Shown here: positions 36,136-48,805 of the stretch, piece after piece | Numbering within the stretch: position 1 is the stretch's first letter | Layout: the number at the start of each line of letters is the position of its first letter | Source: Hevea brasiliensis | Taxonomy: Eukaryota > Streptophyta > Magnoliopsida > Malpighiales > Euphorbiaceae | Reading direction: 5' to 3' | Length of the DNA stretch: 64,000 bases | NCBI RefSeq assembly: GCF_030052815.1 | Contig: NC_079510.1 | Span: forward strand, 50,930,725 to 50,994,724 | Program-made: the position numbers and the translations under genes | The notes under the pieces: generated by a model | What the model was told of the DNA's origin: nothing | Seen by the model: only the letters and a program-made list of their open reading frames with translations | Databases searched by the model: none

Positions 36136-36499
36136 GGTTGTGTTTGCATCGAAAGAAAATAAAGGAGGTTTGAAAATTTGATAGGAAAATTATTTTATTT
36201 TTTATTTATTTATATTTGATTAGAGAAGAAAATAAAGAGAAAATAAATGTTTTCTCTTTAAATTGGGAGAAAAGTAGAAAATAAATATTTAAAATTATAA
36301 AAATATTTTTATATTTTTTAGGTTCTTTTTGAATATTTAAGAATAACATTATAATTTTATTCTTTAAAAAAAATAATTTTCTTTTTAATATTTTTTCATC
36401 TAATCTAAATATAAAATAAAAAAATTATTTTACCCTTTAATCGTTATATTCTTTTATTTTTCTTTCATTATTTTCTTTTTTATTATCCAAACATAATGG
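36136..36499. mobile_element. MITE-like AT-rich element
   Basis: The left end GGTTGTGTTTGCATCGAAAG and the reverse complement of the right end GCCATTATGTTTGGATAATA form imperfect terminal inverted repeats around TGTTTGGAT, a common plant MITE end. About 360 bp and non-coding. No clear target duplication was found. Confidence 0.4.
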
Positions 36500-39400
36500 C
36501 TTTGGTGTTTTTTTTTCTTACGGTATACATTGATTTTAGTTCATTTCTTCGTGCAGAATAGTAAAAGATATACATTTCAATAATTAAAAAAAATATATAT
36601 CAAAACTAAAAATCAAAATTACAAATCAAATTGAGTCAACTCACTGCTTTTAAAATTCAAAAAGGAACAAATTTAAGCCATTTGCGTCGACTTTCGGTTT
36701 AACCAAAGATCGAAATTCTAATTAATTAAAATTTTTAATTTTTTTAAAATAATAATATTAAATAAAATCAAAATTATATAATGCACACTCTTAATTATAA
36801 TAATAAATGAAGAATATAAAATAATTAGCATTTACCTATGCATTGTGTAGATATATTTTATTTTTTAAAAATAGGATAAATAATAAAAATATAGTATTTA
36901 AATTTAAAAAAAATATTTTAAATGTAAAAAAATTTTAAATTTCGACATCATACCTTGTAAATATTTGTAGAAACTTTTGTTTACTATCTCCACATATGTT
37001 TTTTATTATAACTTTCAAGATGATATGATGGAGATTTATAATGATTTTAAATTTATATTAACTTTTTTTGCTATTAAAATTTAATAAAATTATTTTTAAA
37101 TAGTAATTTTACATGGTATTTATTCATAAATATAAACTTTGTGACTATGGCTTTTTATAGGCCATTGTTATATTCATTAATTATTTTCATTTTACTTATT
37201 ATTAGTCCATTTATCTTACTATATCATGATTTAGTTTTATATTGTTACCTTATTTATAATTTAATTCTATAATATTTATTTAGATGTTATTTTAAAAATT
37301 AAAAAATTGAAAAGTCACATTAATAAGTGATTATTGATAATAATATGACCATAAAAATTTAGTAAGACCAATAAATTATATATATACATGCACATATATA
37401 AATATATAAAAAAAAACTTAATATCCTAAAAAGTCACATTATCAAAGCTAATAAATTTTATTTAATATATACATATAAATCATTATTAATAATAAAAATA
37501 ATAAAATGTTATGCATCATATATTAAATAATAATAATAATAAAAGTGAAATTAATAATAAAAAAAAAAAGAATATCACTTGTTATCTTTGAGTGAACCTA
37601 TATTGGTAATCATCTTTGTTATATCTAGGTAGATATAGATATGTGGATATAGACAGTAATTTTCGTGGGTTATATGGCTAATAATTAAGGGTTTACAATT
37701 ACCGTTGGGTTGCCCTATCAATTAAGAAATAAGATTGTCGAGCACGCAACCTAATAGAGGAATGTTGTTAATTCCAAGTTGGAAAATTGACTAAGATATC
37801 CAACCATCTTTCATCAGGCAAAGGTCCAAGTCAATGGTAAGGAACATAGCTAATATTTTCCAACTTATATGGGACCTACCTCTACCTGAAATTTCCAAGC
37901 ATCTAGAAAAAATTGAAAAACTTATTAGGTATTTAGAAATATTTTTTTTATTTACATAAATATAAATTTTATTTTTTAAAATTTATTAAAATATATATAT
38001 GTGTGTATAAAGAATATTAAAATTTTATGTAATGAATATACATAGGAAATTTAATGCAAGAAGTAAAATACCTACTCCCTTACCAAATTAGCAAGTCATT
38101 ATATTCTCAGCAGTATGATGAATAAATTACATAATCTTAAACAATATTTTATTTTTTTATTATTTAATTTTTAATAAATCAACAATTAGTTTTAATATTA
38201 TCATTAAGTTAGATAAATTATATGTATTCTCCTTCTCTTTTTCTTCCTTTCTTTTTTCCTTTTCTCTTTTAAAACTTTTCCTTTAAATGGTCACCGATGA
38301 TTTTTTCCTAATAACTACTCTTAGATCAAGTTTTCTTCTTTTATTATTTTTTTAATAAACTCTCAAATATGTATTTATTTAGAACAAATTTAAATTTTTC
38401 TCCTCATATTCATGTGTACTTCAGAAATAAATCTGAAATTTTCTCTCCAATATTGGAGTCATATTTCTCCTAATTGAGATTTTATTTTCTCATTTTTAAT
38501 TTTTTTTAGTATTTAATAGGTTATTTGGTAATTCAAAATACAGTGTGTATCGTTAATTTATTTTAATTGAAAACTTTGAATTTTTAAATATGAGTAATGA
38601 TTTTCTTCTAATAGAGTCCGATAGTGCAGGTTGACATGTTTCTCCATTATTTAGTGGTTTAATTTCTTCTATTCTACCCTACACTAGATCATCTCTAAAC
38701 AAAATATTTGAGTATCTCTAAATAAAATATTTTAATTCTCTATGTTTATAAATTTTTTTTATAAGAATATTATGTTATATTGTTGTTATGATTCTTATTA
38801 ATAAATTGTCAAATTTTATAAAAAATAAATTATATATGTTCCTTAAATTTCAATTCGGTTTATATATATATAATGAAATAAAATTTCAATTTATTATAAA
38901 ATTTTCTTTTGAGAAGGAATTTTATTTTTAATTTAAATGTATAATCTGCATTAATAGGTTAATAAGGTTAAGGAATAATTTATCAAATTTAAATTTCACA
39001 TTGCTCTTTTTAAAGTTTATTCGTTTTTCAAATAAAAAAAAAAATTTATTAGGTTAAATAAGCATGATTCAAAATTAGGCCTATAAAGATTTGAGTTAGA
39101 TTTTGAAATTAAACTGATTGAACTCAAAATTAGAGCCTTTGCATTCGTTGGAATTAAAATCTAATTGATTTGATTCAAATTGCAACTTTTTATTTTTAAA
39201 AAAAATAAAAAATTTAATTATTAAATTGATTCAAACTAAATTAAATTGAAATTAAAATTGAGAGACCTGTAGTCCACAACTGGTCCCTAGTCTCATGGAC
39301 CAAAACCGAACCTTTCTGCTAGCCTGCTCTAACCCAAACTTTGGGTCCAGTCCATGTGCATTACTCTTTTTAGATTCAAAAAAGTGAAATGGAAAATAGG

Positions 39401-39590
39401 AGGTGATAAAAAAAAATTGGCTTAATGAGGATGTTTAATTTAATTATTTTAATTTTTTATATATTTAAATTTAAATTTAATTTAATTTTAAATTAAAAAA
39501 TTAATAATTAAATTTCTTGATTTTTTTAAATTAAGTTAAGAAATTTAAAGTCTAAATAATAACCTTTTTATTTTAATTAAAAAAAAAAAT
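36500..39590. other. AT-rich intergenic region between CRK1 and LPXD
   Basis: About 3.1 kb with no credible ORF or repeat array. A somewhat more complex island at 37560-37900 (containing GTCGAGCACGCAACC and TTTCATCAGGCAAAGG) and another at 39270-39370 could be old gene or element remnants, but I could not identify either. Confidence 0.6.
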
Positions 39591-39743
39591 TTCTTTTGTT
39601 TGGATCGCCACTGTTCTGTTTGCTGGCTGATTTCATCATTCCTTCTTGTAAGTTGGACATTCTATGTTGTGTAGATTCTGTCCATTCAAAACTAAGGAAA
39701 CGAAGATCCTCCCTTCAAAGCCCTTCTCCGGCTACTGCTAATA

Positions 39744-42494
39744 ATGTTGGCAACGGCGATTTCTGCCAACAGATTATCCTCTATCGGCACCTCCAATCTC
39801 TTTTCCTATCTCAATCCACTGAACCCATTTGTCGAACATGTTCGCGGTTTATGTGTATTGCTTGGCGCTATCCGTTACCAGTGCTCGGTGCCTTCGGTTA
39901 CTCAAATTGGTAAGTCTGTGAATGAATGTCTTTCCTTGAGGCTTGAGGTCCTCACTCTTATTCAGGAAAGGTGTTCGTCAAAATGTGTCTGAGATAGAGA
40001 CTATTAGACATTAACGCTCCCTTGCTGTGCGTGATTTTAATATTAGCAGATGGTGCTCGAACAAATCACCATGAGTTTTCAAGATGGCATAATGGTGGTG
40101 GAACTTTCCACAAATCAGCTCGTGTCGACCCAACAGCAATTATAGAAATCGGTTCTATAGTTCATTCCAAAGCTGTACTGGATGCGAATGTTCATGTTGG
40201 ATCAGGAACCGTTATTGGACCTGCTGTTACTGTCGGTCAATCTACAAAGATAGGGTATGATATCTTCTTTCTGCGAAAAAGGGTCTTTACAATCACACTC
40301 ATGTTGATTTTACAGTTACTAGTTTTAGTTGTAAACAGAAATTGTTTGTTTTATGCAGGTATAATGTTTCACTTAGCAATTGCACTATAGGTGATTCTTG
40401 TCTAATCCACAATGGAGTGTGCATCGGTCAAGATGGTGAGGCTGGATTATATTGAATTTTTGTTTGTCTTCCTTAATTTGAACATGCTGTGCTAGTTGAT
40501 ACCTTGCTATTTGTTTGCCACTTTTACTGTCTCTTCTTTCAAAGAATCTCCTGAAACCAAGCTCTTTTTATTGTTATTTAAAAAAAAAAAGTTTTGAATC
40601 AGTGAAATATTGTTTGGTGCCTTATTACATTTTCTGCTTATTCCTTTTCTTAATATTTTACCTGCTTCATTTTTACCTAGTATTGCATATGGATATAAAA
40701 AAAAAAATCGGTATAACTGCAATTTTTTTTCTAAAAATGGTTGCTGTTCTTTTTTCCTGCAGGATTTGGTTTTTCTGTGGATGAGCAGGGAAGCATGATG
40801 AAGAAGCCTCAAGTTGGTGATATTTTTTAGTTTTCAAGGCACAATTAATTTTCTTCTCTTTCTTTGCTTCACTCGTAAAAGCAAACTGAGAATCATTAGA
40901 GTTAAGGACTGCTTCATACATTGTGATGCATTGGGTGTCCAAGATATAATTTTGAGAAGTTTCTGTGTTGAACTTCTATACTCGTTTGGCTTTTAACATT
41001 TTCCTCAGTTGAAACCCAAATGTTGTTCTACTGACTTTTTGTTATTTTTTTTAATGATTTACTTCTGGACAGAATTGCTAACCCTCAATCAATTGTGTTT
41101 TTCTTCTCCCATTTGGAGATACCAAAACAATGCCCCAGATATTTAGTTCTGTTTTAGATCTTGGCTAAAAGATATTATTTTGTCTATTATGCAGCTGCTG
41201 AATGCTAAGATAGGGAATCATGTAGAGATTGGAGCAAATACATGCATTGATAGAGGCAGGTGAGGAGTGTTTAGCTTAAAATTTTCAAGTTGTCACTTAT
41301 ATGCGAATGCTATACGGTAAACTATGCGAATGCTACACAGTAAACTAACTTGCACTTGGACACTGTCATATTTAACATGGAGTGCTAAGTATGCAACTAT
41401 TTGAATTGCAGCTGGAGAGACACGGTTATTGGTGATCATTCAAAGATAGACAATTTAGTCCAAGTGAGATTCTGTTCCTTTGCATTGTTGTTTGATGGTT
41501 TACTTATTGTTGTGACATAATTGTGGGCTTTGCAGATTGGTCATAATGTAGTTATTGGAAAGAGTTGCTTGCTTTGTGGACAAGTTGGAATTGCAGGTTC
41601 TGTGACGTATGTCGCTTCTAAATCATTTTTAACCATGCCTTTTCTTGTGGGTCCTTCAGATATCCATTTAACTGTTTTGAATTTCTGTTTTATAGATTTT
41701 ATGGTGCTTTAAGTAACGCTAATTTATATCTTTTTACCTGTCTGTTCTTGTTTAGGATAGGAGACTATGTTACTTTAGGGGGAAGGGTAGCAGTTCGTGA
41801 TCATGCCTCTATCACATCAAAGGTATATAATTGGTTGCAAGCAAGTGATGAACAACCAGTCTATTGATTTTTTCTTGTCAAGTTTTTGATGTATTTTTAG
41901 TTTTTATTTGATTCTATATTTTGTCTTTCTTGCAATCTCTCAGAGTTCAATCATGCATCAAAATATTTTCAATTTAGGTTTGTTCAACTAAGGCAATTGT
42001 TTCATATCCTTTCATGCATTTACATGGAGAGAGGATACAGAATTATTTTACTAGTATTTTTTTGAAAAAACTTTAATTTTTTTATTTGGCAACTTAAATT
42101 CCGTTTCCCTTCTACTTAAATTGTTTCTGTGCTTAGAGTAGAAATAGATTCCAGTAGTCACCTTTACTGTTGAATCATAGGCCTTCTATGCTACAAATGA
42201 TGTAGGGTGTGGTACAACTCACTAGTTATGTGATTTGGTAAATTGCAGGTCCGGCTGGCTGCTAATAGTTGTGTTACCAAGGATATAACAGAGCCTGGGG
42301 ATTATGGTGGCTTCCCTGCTGTAAGATTCATTTTTTGTTCGTTCTTTCATCAGATGGTAATTCGCAATGATAGTAAAAAAAAAAAAAAGGGTGTCAGTAA
42401 GTCATTTCCTTGGGTTGCTTGGCAGGTTCCGATTCATCAATGGCGGAGACAAGTTGCTAATCATTCTCACCTTTCTAAGAAGTCGATTTCATAG
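39744..42494 (+). CDS. LPXD: LPXD: UDP-3-O-acylglucosamine N-acyltransferase, mitochondrial type
   Basis: Ten exons: 39744-39909, 40050-40254, 40359-40435, 40763-40812, 41195-41259, 41412-41463, 41536-41606, 41756-41822, 42249-42320 and 42426-42494. All introns are GT..AG and phases agree, giving 297 residues, near the usual length of plant LPXD. Residues 1 to about 50 look like a mitochondrial transit peptide (few acidic residues). From about 70 a left-handed beta-helix of hexapeptide repeats follows (for example [14 protein letters not shown]), and His208 in QIGHNVVIG matches the catalytic His of bacterial LpxD. The enzyme adds an acyl chain to the 2-amino group of UDP-acylglucosamine in lipid A-type synthesis. 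Plants keep this pathway in mitochondria; its end product is not fully known. It is convergent with the CRK2 pseudogene. No defects were seen. Confidence 0.93.
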
Positions 42495-43380
42495 CTATTA
42501 TAGGTAACTGTTTTCTTAAGTTGAGGGTTCTGACCCATTGATTTATAGATGTAAACGTGATTTCAGCATATTTAATAGACTTGCAGCCTCATAAAAATTG
42601 GAGAAGCAAATTTGGTTTGTAATCTGTGGTACGAGTTGAGTCTTCTGTATCATCTAATTTGCGCCTCCATTGTTAATGAACTTGTGTGATGAACAACAGT
42701 GGCAAAATTTAACCCTCCCAGATGCATATAGTAAATTCTTGGTCCATATAACTGGGATATATCAAATATTGATCATTGGGAGTGCAATGGCTAAATACGG
42801 TATTCACCGTGAAAAAGTGGATTTTGGTTGAAAATTAAGTAGGTGAAGATTCCTTTATTTATAGGCTGCAGCATTTTCTGAAATCCTAATTCAGTTTTTC
42901 CAAGTTTCACACATGTACAAGATAATATGAAGGGGTTCTAATCAAATATCAGCCGTTCTAATTAAGTAACTTAGTTTGCTTGGAATTGTCAAGTGCTCTT
43001 ATTTCACGTTCAATATGAGGTTGTTCGGTGTTTTATTGAGCTGAATATGTAGAAATGAGTCGAGATGGGAAGGTTCAATCACCTGAACAAAATTTTTGGT
43101 TTTAGTACTTATGGTTGGGTGCATTGCCGATTTATGCTATCCAAGATTAAATATTTCTATTTAGACGATCTGAAAGCTGCATTTTTTTACATTGATTTAG
43201 CACTTACATAAATTATAAAGAGTCATAAAGTGTTCTTTAATGAAGTCAAATTTTAATTGATAAGAAAGCGAAACTCTTTATTTCAACAATTTTGTTGGGT
43301 TCAGATCTAAATCAAATGATGATGATGATAAAAGCGAATGATCAATACCTGATATTAAACGTGAAATTTGGATGATTAAA
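42495..43380 (+). other. LPXD 3' flank
   Basis: AT-rich sequence following the LPXD stop, presumably with the 3' UTR. An AATAAA-type signal is not prominent. No further ORF was seen. CRK-type 3' flank begins near 43385. Confidence 0.5.
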
Positions 43381-44693
43381 AATGTCCTGACATGAATGCA
43401 TTTGAATAGATTTGCAAAGAATCAACGAGGTGATATATTTGAAAGAGTTATCAGAACAGAATTCTGGCCGTGAAGATGAAGCTGATCTTGCAACAAATAC
43501 AGGTTTTATAGGCTAAGAAAGTGTTGCTCTTTCGCTTCCCAACATAACGACGACAGATGACATTGTAGGTCTCTGAGCTGGTTCGTCTTGCACACACAGC
43601 AATCCAATGTCGATGAAACTTCAAGACCTCAGTCGCCGCCACATTTGACTTCAAAAGTAATGAGTCCACCAACTCCATTCCTTATCCTTTAGACTACATC
43701 TTCCATGCCTGGAATATATCATATGAAGTTATCGATTAATAATGACGTGGTTTTCTATTAATAATTCTTTCATTTAAGTCAAAGTGATGGGAACATTCAA
43801 AAGTGGGGAGACTCTCTCTTTTCTTAAAGTTAAAAGTCATTTTTTCCTTTTTCCGCTAATTATTTCTAATAGGAGGACCTCAAAGCTATTTTACAGAAAA
43901 CAATCTTTTCATAGCATGCTCGAGAGCTATGTATCCACTGTTTAGAATTTAAATTAATGTAATTTGAAAAGGAAGATAAAAAAGGTGATTGGAATGAATT
44001 TGCATATACTTATTTATGTTCCATAAATTTTATTTGTATTATCTTTGCTTTCACTTTTATCAAAAATCTTTTTTCATTTCAAAATATGATATCTTTGAAT
44101 TTATCTCATAATCAAGTAAAATGCTATTAATAATTTCAAGTCGAGAATCTTTGTGTAAATATAGGAGGCCTCAAACAACTCCATTAATAATGCTAAGGCG
44201 TCTTTGCTAATCAAGTTGCACACTCACACTTGGATATGAGAATTGAAAGATCCATATAAATGGGATTACAAAATTTTCAGTTTTCTGTCTTATTACAAGC
44301 AAGTATATAGTATGCAAAGTTGAATAGTCAAATTATTAGCCAAGTATAAGCAACTTTTCATTTTGCTCTAAGCAACATCCCAGAATTCTGACAAGATTTC
44401 TATGTTGCAATTTTGCAATTAAGGTGACTTCGTTCATGAATTCCTATAGTCCTTTACCGGAAGTTCTTCACAGCCTCTTAATTGTCATTTCTCTGCTACC
44501 TTCTAACTTACCCTGAAAATTCCTAAAATTTTGAGAATATATATATATAATTTTCAACTTTAAGTTACAAATTCCTTGACCTTTAATATCTAAGAATAAC
44601 CATGATGATGTTGAGTTAGAATGGTTCATATAATACTTAAGCTCAGAATGGAGGAAACATAAGCACTGAGGGATGAGATACATAAGTTTATTG

Positions 44694-44798
44694 TCGGTTC
44701 AGACTTAGCCTAGTGGCCAAGACATTCCTCAACCAGGGCAATACTCCGGGTTCAAGCACTCCCCAACAAAATGTATCTCTGACAAAAAAAAAAAAAAA
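44694..44798 (+). mobile_element. tRNA-derived SINE, 105 bp
   Basis: It has pol III box A TAGCCTAGTGG (about 44706-44716) and box B GGTTCAAGCAC (44749-44759, one mismatch to consensus), and ends in a run of 15 A. The flanking duplication is GATACATAAGTTTATTG (44677-44693) and the same with one change (44799-44815). CRK1 (near 33575-33605) and CRK4 (near 56805-56830) show the uninterrupted site. It lies in an intron-equivalent of CRK2. Confidence 0.9.
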
Positions 44799-45167
44799 GA
44801 TGCATAAGTTTATTGCCATGTTAAATTAGAAGTAATAGGAAATATTAATTATTACTGATTAAGTTGTGATTGTTAATATATACTTAATATTGTATAATAT
44901 ATTTTTTTTTACAACTTCTCAGTTCTCACCTTTGGACTGCACCAAATCCCCCTTCGCCTAGCTTGTTATCGTCAGAGAAGTTACTTATTGTAGCTTCATT
45001 TGCACTCAAACCATATAAAAAGCCAGGAATCTATTATTGAAAGTCCACTGCAAACTACACAACCGAATATAATTATGGGTGTTAAATATATACTCTGATG
45101 TTAGAGATGAAATAATGTCACAATTTTAAAGCATTAGTTATGAAGTAAAATATAATATATCAGGGAT

Positions 45168-45585
45168 TTTTTTTTTATAAATGAAATTTTATTAAAATTT
45201 GATAAAATCTAAAAAAAAATTAGCATAAACTCATCATCTATGCTTAACTGATAGGCTTTCTCAATACACCCAACTCTAGAGAGCGGCATGCTAAATAAAA
45301 AAAACCTGAAAAAGAGATACAAAATGCAAAAAGGATATTGTTAAAATAAGAAATCTCAAAGCAGCAAAGGAAATCCAAATTACACATCAAAAGCAGCAGA
45401 CATGAACCAACAAAACAAAGACGACAAAATTTCCTAATCCATAGCCAAAATCCCTAATTTGGAACCCTAATCTGCCAAAACACTCAAAGATACAGTCAAA
45501 ATGAGATCAAAGAGTGGCGATAAAGTCTGAATTTCTGATAAGACCTTACTTGACCAACGAATCTGCAACAGAGTTTACCTCACAG
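45168..45585 (-). mobile_element. 5'-truncated LINE tail
   Basis: On the minus strand it begins with a short stretch resembling the end of a LINE RNase H domain (EVNSVADSLVK), followed by a 3' UTR with long T/A runs and a poly(A) tail (poly(T) at 45167-45176, plus strand). The flanking duplication is ATATCAGGGAT (45157-45167) and ATATTAGGGAT (45586-45596). The equivalent intron in CRK4 lacks it. Confidence 0.7.
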
Positions 45586-46138
45586 ATATTAGGGATATTT
45601 ATTTACCAATTTTTTCATTTATAGCATTCTTCTTCACCATTTTCAATATTTTCAAAAACAAGTAGATTAATACGCTAACTGATGCAGGAATAACTGCTAA
45701 GTAACGATAGCAACTATTTTTCGCCATTTACCTGCAATTTCATACGCACATCCAAGAAAAAAAAATGAAAACAGTGAATTAACATTAAACAGGAAAAAAA
45801 AATCTATTTAGAGTTTGTAATAATAAATTTTATTCTATCATGCACCTAAGCTAATTGAGTTTCAATCATAATCAATTAATATATATATATATATATATAA
45901 ATTATTCATAAAATAAAATTTAAATTAAATTAAATTGTGTTGAGATAAATTTTCGTGCTAATATATATCATTTGCTTCTATTTAAAATATTTCTTTTTTT
46001 TAAAAAATAAAATATATGATAATAAACTATATAGACCAAGATATTTGTAAAAACAGCAAGAATCCCAACCGAACTACATAGTATACACCTAATCACAGAT
46101 TACGAAGAAATTATAATTAACATTCATTCATAAATATA

Positions 46139-46506
46139 AGACTCTACTTATTTCACGAAAAATAATTTATGCATGATAAATATTTTTTATAAAAAAATAT
46201 TTTTTAAAAAAATACATTTCATAAAAATATTTTCTGTTGTTTAGTTATAATTTTAAACTAATGATATGTGTTTATTTTATATATGTATAAGTGTATTGAC
46301 ATTTTAATAAGATTATTAAAATTTAAAAAATGAAAAATGAATTACTCTTTTCAAAGATGAAAATCTTTTTTCTTAAAATTGACTAAGTTTTCCCTTTAAT
46401 TAAAAAAATATTTTTCGTTGGTCAATTTTTCTAAACATTTCAAAGGTAAGAAAATATAAAAAATATTTTTCAAGAAAATATTTTTTATGAAACGAATAGA
46501 GTCTAA
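46139..46506. mobile_element. MITE-like element in CRK2
   Basis: The left end AGACTCTACTTATTTCACGA and the reverse complement of the right end AGACTCTATTCGTTTCATAA are imperfect terminal inverted repeats with matching A-rich interiors. About 368 bp, non-coding, with no clear target duplication. CRK1 lacks it at the matching place. Confidence 0.6.
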
Positions 46507-47339
46507 GTGTGAAATTATTTTCTTTAATTAATAAAAGCGTTTATATATATATATCCGGGTGTACTAATAATCTCTCTTTGATTATGTATATTTGTGCAGT
46601 TATTTTTTAGAATGGATATTTCTCATGCCTAACAAAGCAATTGGGCATCAGAATTCTACAACCATTTTTTCCCCGGCAGCGCTTGCGAAGATGCAAAATA
46701 GTTTTATAAAGACACTTGGAACAATCACCTGCAGAGATATATGGAGTGCAATGTGCAAATTTGTAAATTGGATTTCCTTGGAACTTGGCTTCTGTAGTTG
46801 CAAATTTAGCTACAGATGATGATTTCCTATAACGTCGGACCACCTTAGACACCAAACTATTCGTTATCTTGTTCAACAAATCCATGAAGTCATCTGATTC
46901 TTTGATATTCTCTTCATTTGCCTAGTGAAGGGAACGCTGATACTCCAAGATGGAGAAGAAATATTTGTAGGAGTAACGTATCATACACTGGTCGTACCAA
47001 ATGATGGCTTTTTCCTTCCCAGGACAAATCTTTGTAATATTTTTAGTGACGGCATCCACACGTTCTTTGACGTCTCCTTTACAGAGAAAGCTATCATAGA
47101 CTTTGGCTGCGAAAGTTTTGCCTGCAGAGGAATTATAGAATCCATTTTCGACGGTAGCATTTGATTTTGAGCGAAGTGAAGAAAGGACATTATCAAGATT
47201 GGTATGATAAGTACTGTTTGGAGTGATAGTGGAAGTGTTTGATGGGCAGAAGTGTTCGCTCGGATTTAAGACAGCTTCAGTTCCATGGCTAAGAATGCTA
47301 AGAATACCAAAAAGTACAGAAAGTGATGGTTACATTATT

Positions 47340-47581
47340 ACGAAAGATGCCTACTGGGGTTTTTCTTGCCGTATGTATTGAGAGGCACTTGATTTTAGCT
47401 CATGGTTTCCCTTAATGTGGAAAAATGGATGCTTGATATCTTCAATCTGCGTGCCCAAAATCATTGACAAATTACGAAAAGTCAGTAGGCTATGTTAAAG
47501 AACCTTCATGAGTAGGTTTTTTTTTTTTTTTTTTAATTGATGAACGTGACTAGCGAGGATGAATTTGGAAGATATGGTAAA

Positions 47582-47615
<34 letters not shown>

Positions 47616-48140
47616 ATCATTCACATTGAATGTCCAGGCCATCTCCATCAAAAGTTCTTTATTTAACTAATTAATGCATATGCGGTGGTAACAAAGTCGC
47701 ATTACAATACAATACCTAAATATGGAATGACAGTCATATAGCATAAATTTTATTCTATCATGCACCTAAGCTAATTGAAGGTGAGATTATGAGTATATAT
47801 CCTTATTTCTTAAATATATAATTAGTTTTATGTATATGTTCTTTTCACAATAACTGAATATTTATGAATCAATAAACTCTAGCTTGGTAATAGTATACTT
47901 GGTTTAAATTCTGAGTCTCGGTAAAAGCTAAATATACAAAAAAAAAAAAAAAAAAGAACTATGTATACCAAGATATCTATAAAAAGAACTGGAACTCCAA
48001 CCTAAGTATAGAATATATATACCTTAGTAGATCACTAAGAAATTATAATATATACTCGAAATAGTGCTATATAAGTGTGAAATCATTTCTCTTAATTAAT
48101 AAGTGAAATGTCCCACATGTATGCAAGTATAGAAAACACT
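47340..48140. other. Spacer between CRK2 and CRK3
   Basis: AT-rich with an (AT)n tract at 47586-47613. Bases 47610-47740 (including GGTGGTAACAAAGTCGCATT) match 54945-55050, so this spacer belongs to the duplicated unit. No gene was seen. Confidence 0.6.
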
Positions 48141-48656
48141 AATTATTTAATAATTCGAGTGTATTGAATAATCTCTTCTAAATCAGGCATGTTTATGCGC
48201 GTACCTTTTGAGCTGCTGGTGTAGAATTTGTATTTCTCATACCTAACAAAGCAACTGGACATCAGAATTTTACAACCAATTTTCCCCCAGTAGCGCTCGC
48301 TAATATGTGAAATAGCTTTTTGAAGACGCTTGGAACAATCATCTGCAGAGATATCTGGAGTGCACTGTGCGATGTTGTAGATTGGATTTCTTTGGAATAT
48401 GGCTACTGAAATTGCATATTTGGCAACAGATGATTTCTTATAACGTCGGACCACCTTAGACAACAAACTATGCATTGTCTCGTTCAATGCATTCCTGAAG
48501 GCATATGGTTCTTCGATATTCTCTCTATTTGTCATTATTAAGGAAAGGCTTATACTCCATAATGGAGAAGAAAGAATATTTGTTGGAGTTGGAGTAACGA
48601 ATCATGCACTTGTCGTACCAAATGATGGCTTCTTTCTTCCTAGGGCAAAACTGGTA

Positions 48657-48805
48657 TATGAAGCACGGAAACGGCGCTGAGTCGGAAACGTTTCATATGA
48701 GGAAATGACCTGACACGGCTGGGAAACGTTTCCGGACCGTTTATGAAAATATTAGAAATCGGAAACGCGTTTTCAGCAAACGGAAACACGTTTCTTTAAA
48801 GAAAA
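48657..48805. promoter_or_regulatory. hAT subterminal repeat region
   Basis: Seven or more copies of GGAAACG or its complement CGTTTCC lie in about 140 bases, with a few more near the right end (52320-52385). hAT transposases bind clustered short subterminal motifs, so this is the likely binding region. Confidence 0.5.

Larger units (their letters stand above)
43451..47334 (-). pseudogene. CRK2: decayed cysteine-rich receptor kinase
   Basis: Collinear with CRK1: DUF26 exon about 47334-46610, membrane exon about 45720-45600, kinase exons from about 45060 to 43451. Lesions are many. The second codon after the ATG near 47332 is TAA. About 20 bp is missing near 47080, removing the first C-x8-C loop. 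A TAG lies near 46923. The exon-1 splice donor is eroded near 46605. The kinase part has lost much of the HRD exon and is frameshifted throughout. Its introns carry a SINE, a LINE tail and a MITE-like element. The second DUF26 remains readable (46885-46607). No protein is expected. Confidence 0.9.

Noticed and set aside
39744..42494. lpxD as sign of bacterial contamination or recent transfer
   Set aside because: Ten introns, a transit peptide and plant-type flanks. LPXD is a known nuclear gene of plants.
42243..42494. Single ORF over the LPXD 3' end
   Set aside because: It is exon 9 plus a retained intron and exon 10. The intron has normal GT..AG ends and an A-run.
44694..44765. Possible tRNA gene (box A and B present)
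   Set aside because: No complete cloverleaf or acceptor stem. Poly(A) tail and target duplications show that it is a SINE.
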